64,000 nucleotides of DNA from Prinsepia uniflora (Eukaryota > Streptophyta > Magnoliopsida > Rosales > Rosaceae), in the NCBI GenBank assembly GCA_032719365.1, contig CM064869.1, positions 27,251,504-27,315,503 on the forward strand. Reading direction: 5' to 3'. A program made the translations under genes and the position numbers. The notes beneath the pieces are model-generated. The model searched no databases. It saw nothing but the letters and a program-made list of their open reading frames with translations, and was not told where the DNA came from. This document shows, piece after piece, positions 60,670 to 64,000 of the stretch; the stretch's first letter is position 1; each line of letters opens with the position of its first letter.

Positions 60670-62230
60670 TGACAAGACCTGCTCCCAAAAATACTTTGAT
60701 AATCATGCTAGGTCCTACTCCCGTCTGACAAGTGATCCAAAAATTCCAAAACTATTCGCAATACTTGATAGACAAGGGATACTTGTACTGATTAACCAAT
60801 CATGCATCTGCTTCTTGATCATGCCCGAATTCCAAGCAATGACCTGGAAGGTCAATAAAACCATTAAAAGTGTGAATGGACAAAAATAAACATTTAAAAC
60901 ACATTTTTTGAGGAAAACGAACATCGACCCTCTAGTTTCTAAAACCATACATGCATATAGTAATGTAAAAACAATCGAATTCCAAATCAAATCAAATCAA
61001 ATCATAGACTATGAGACCACAAAAATCATGAAATACAAGTAAACAGTTCATGGCCCACATTTCTTTGTAATCCCTATTTATAAAACTATGTGATAAAACC
61101 TGGGCACCAATATCCATAACCAATGAAAAATCAATCAACAACCAATCAGTGTGTCCCTCGAGCATCAGCCGTATGGGAAACATGCCTAGCTTTGGCTTCT
61201 TGGGAACAATCACAAAAACAATAAAAATCATAATAACAACCACTCAAAGCATCAGTCGTCTAAGAGCGCCCCTAACTTCGGCTGCCTGGGAACAATCACC
61301 ACAACGATAACCATAGCAATAACCCCAAGCTTCTGTCATATGGAAAACACCGCTAGCTTCGATCGTCTGGGAACTCGTCACATCAACAATGAACATAATC
61401 CATGGATTAAACCACACAAGCATCATAACCAAACACAACTAATCCTCAAACTTAAGTACCTATCACAATGAACAACAACACTATGGGTAGGCTAACTCGG
61501 TAACTGCATTAATGCACCATCTAGACTGTAATAGCATCCCCGGGAACTGTACTCATGCACCATCTGAGTCACGTCTGGGAACTGCATTCACGCATCATCC
61601 ATATTGTACTAATATCATACGAGGATGTCTACCATGGGAAAATAGTCCACAAAATCAAGTAAACTCATTTAACACAAATCACTGACTTAAAACCAAGTCA
61701 AAACACTTTCAAGATCGGGTCTGAGCCCAAAACACCATTTCCACAAACAATCGTAATACCGTGTCCAAAAATTGGTAAATAAATCTAGAAAATCATCAAA
61801 TAATCATTTAGAAATCATTATTCAAATTATTATATCATAAATCATGCAATTATGAAATTAAGATATTTAACTATGCATGCATCATAATTTATATAAAAAA
61901 AAGTCCACTCGTACACCGTCCAAGCGGCTGAATTCCCAAATGTACGCTCCTCCGAAGCCTCATGAGCTATCTAGCCTGTCAACATACATAACTGAGGGTC
62001 ACTAACGTCCCAAATAACTTTACATTAAAGTCTCCTAATTTTCAAGATTAAATACGAATTAAAAATCTATGTACAACACTTCGATTACCTAAAACTACCT
62101 GGTGACGATGTCTGATCGACTCGAAACCTGCGCCAAAATATTCGTAACATCGAATACATCAAAAGTTGTGTTGACCGACAATCGAGACAGTGAGGCATGT
62201 GCCTCTACACGCCGCCTCTGCTCTCTGTAC
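60670..62230 (-). repeat. LTR H3, truncated
   Basis: Plus-strand end TGACAAGACC at 60670. Homology to H1 and H2 stops abruptly near 62230, after GCCTCTGCTCTCTG. Uninterrupted copies of the insertion sites of G and I are here, and these support the target-site calls. Confidence 0.75.
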
Positions 62231-63640
62231 TTGGTCTAAAAGTTGGAAATTTGGAATTAAACTTTGGGAACTTAAGTACCCAATAATGTTTATATAGGAC
62301 TAATAAAAATTATAAAATGACTTTGATATAATAAATATATAATGAATAATATGATACAATAGTGATTTGTCAATGACTAATAATATAAAATTTTAAACAT
62401 AAACATAAATTGAAGTGAATTACTATAATTGAATGTTAATATAGTTACAAACATAAAAATAAGCATTATAATAGATTTTACATTTACATAATAATTTAGA
62501 AAATCGTGGAGTTTGTATTTACATAATAATTTAGAAAATTCGACATTAATTAGTGAATATTGGACGTAAAACGAATTATTATTAATTGTATGCCCATCTC
62601 ATACTTTTCTAAAATTCATTAATATTCAAATTAACCATTCAACATAATTTTCTTAAAATTAACCATCTATACTCTACGAATTTTTCCATTCAAAATAATT
62701 TGCTTCTAAAATCCATTAATATTCAAATTAACCTTATATTTATATTCTCAATTTTTTAAATATCAAATACTAATTTAAATATAAAACATATTATATTGGA
62801 TATTAAGAAATATACCCACATGATGTCAAATTAACTTAAAAGTTGCACCATTAAACTCAAAATAAAAAATAAAAAATATTTCATGTTGAGCGGAAGGCGA
62901 AAAGACCCTGTACATGTCGCCAAGCACCAATGACGACCTCTGTGCGGGGTGGCCACGCACCGGTATAGGTCGTCTTCTCTCTCGATCCGGGTCTGTGATT
63001 CAGGTTTTCAGACCCGACTGCATGACCCCGAGCAAAAAAAAGTGGCGAAATTTCAATCAATTTCCTTCACCCCATCCTTATGTGTCGCAAGTCGGAAATC
63101 CCGATATATCAGCCGATATATTGATAAGTCACGAATTGAGTATGATTTCAATAATATTTCTTATCCCTTTTACTTGTCTTTTGATTATAATTGTACAAAC
63201 AATAGGAGAAAATGATCCATTTTGTGAGACATGTGTAGATTATGAAAGTTAAGTCAATTCTGAAGAGAATGCAAAAAGAATGGAGGAAATCCGAGCCAAA
63301 ATGAAGGAATAGTACTAAAATGAAGTTAATGTCCCTAGCTGAAATCCCAGTTGAGGGCCTCTCGGGTTTTGTCTTTGAATTAGCATTTTTCAATGTATTG
63401 GATGTGATTAGCAGCTCATATAATCTCCAGGGGTTCCAATGAGGTGATAGCACATGTCAAGACAATCAAGATTGACTAAGAAAAGGGGTTCTTGCCTTTC
63501 TTGGTCGAGAGGCACTCCTAATCCTACAAGGAGTGTGTGTGTGAGACTTTGTCGATCAGCCTTGCCAGCCTTGCACGCCTAGATTAAGTGGGCTATTTCA
63601 GACATTATGCCCTGGAATCCAGCTAGGAAAGTTGGCCAAA
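62231..63640. other. AT-rich non-coding, small direct repeats
   Basis: No gene recognised. Direct repeats: about 22 bp at 62482-62503 and 62518-62539, and about 27 bp at 62608-62636 and 62704-62733 with one difference. The block 62890-63110 is GC-richer and unrecognised. Confidence 0.5.
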
Positions 63641-64000
63641 AGATCCATTAAAAGAAGGGTTCTTATCTGTTCTTTGGAACCCAAGAAACTAGGATTTCTT
63701 GCCTTATCAAGTTCCTACTTTTTAGGGATTTGGGGCAGCTGTCCTTTGGACGAATTTTCCTACCTTTCTCAATGAGAAATGACATGGATTGACTTGGATA
63801 AGAAGACTTAATTATATTCCTAATCAGATCTGAAGTTAAAGATAGCAAGAAATAAGGAAAAGGAAGTTTCTTGGAAATCAATAAACCATCTTGTACAGGG
63901 TTAATTAACTTCCCTAGCCGCAAATTATCACTTTTTCATTAATTTAGGCAATGTAATCTGATTTAGGATAGCATTAAATGAATTCTTAGTCAAAGATGAA
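63640..64000. repeat. Fragment related to the Athila-like LTR/leader
   Basis: About 63790-63880 is clearly similar to 25985-26085 (for example both read TCAAAGAAGTAAGAAATAAG-type sequence or a close variant), and CCCTAGCCGCAA occurs in both regions. It runs out of the window, so the rest of an element may lie to the right. Confidence 0.55.

Larger units (their letters stand above)
49949..62230 (-). mobile_element. Tandem LTR array: LTR-interior-LTR-interior-LTR, non-autonomous
   Basis: On the minus strand, three copies of one LTR family: H3 (62230-60670, 5' truncated), H2 (60401-56564) and H1 (56108-49949, 3' truncated by F). They are separated by interiors of 268 bp (60402-60669) and 455 bp (56109-56563). 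The interiors are homologous: each begins with a tRNA-Met-type primer site (clear in the second, decayed in the first) and ends with a polypurine tract. Neither codes for anything. This is not one simple insertion; unequal recombination between LTRs would give it. Three solo LTRs of other families lie within. Confidence 0.8.

Noticed and set aside
62890..63250. GC-richer block with an open frame of 112 codons as a gene
   Set aside because: No motif, no promoter or splice context, and overlapping frames are similarly open; left as unrecognised sequence.

Overview
The window reads as nuclear DNA of a eudicot plant, probably a woody rosid; the LTR families remind me of Rosaceae, but that is a guess. 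Evidence: genes with many GT-AG introns, a plant-type Hsp110/Hsp70-16 gene, a plant-specific protein family, and dense nests of Ty3/gypsy LTR retrotransposons. No prokaryotic, organellar or CRISPR signal was seen.

1-11.1 kb is the gene island. A five-exon gene of unknown function (1420-4555, +) carries an apparent one-base frameshift in exon 1. It converges on an intact nine-coding-exon HSP70-16-like chaperone gene (5863-10445, -), whose promoter near 11.03-11.09 kb holds a heat-shock-element-like site. No other host gene is supported.

11.1-26 kb is a decayed Tat-type Ty3/gypsy element (5' LTR about 12110-12593, gag, protease, RT, integrase C-terminus, 60-bp tandem repeats, antisense ORF remnant). 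Two solo LTRs are inserted in it (12735-16059 and 21042-23800, both minus).

26-41 kb is a decayed Athila-like gypsy element (protease, RT, RNase H, integrase). Inside it lie a complete non-autonomous LTR element (27928-36816: two LTRs of about 2.9-3.0 kb around a 3-kb non-coding interior) and a solo LTR of another family (38031-39267).

41-64 kb is a further nest. A chromovirus-like integrase remnant with a 3' LTR is split by solo LTR 43612-46286. Then comes a minus-strand tandem array LTR-interior-LTR-interior-LTR (49949-62230) whose interiors are only 455 and 268 bp; it holds three more solo LTRs (50276-53060, 54204-56036, 57487-59088).

The most interesting observation is a superfamily of long LTRs, mostly TGTAACgACCC...CCTGTCA, most with five-base target-site duplications. 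Although diverged and from 1.6 to 3.3 kb long, they share an unexplained architecture: an inner module bracketed by inverted GTGAGTGGAC/GTCCACTCAC and ATGCATGCAT signals, a U5 hairpin near the 3' end and, in the longer copies, a 22-bp palindrome and ACGT-core clusters. Coordinates and splice sites were read by eye; expect errors of a few bases at some LTR ends.
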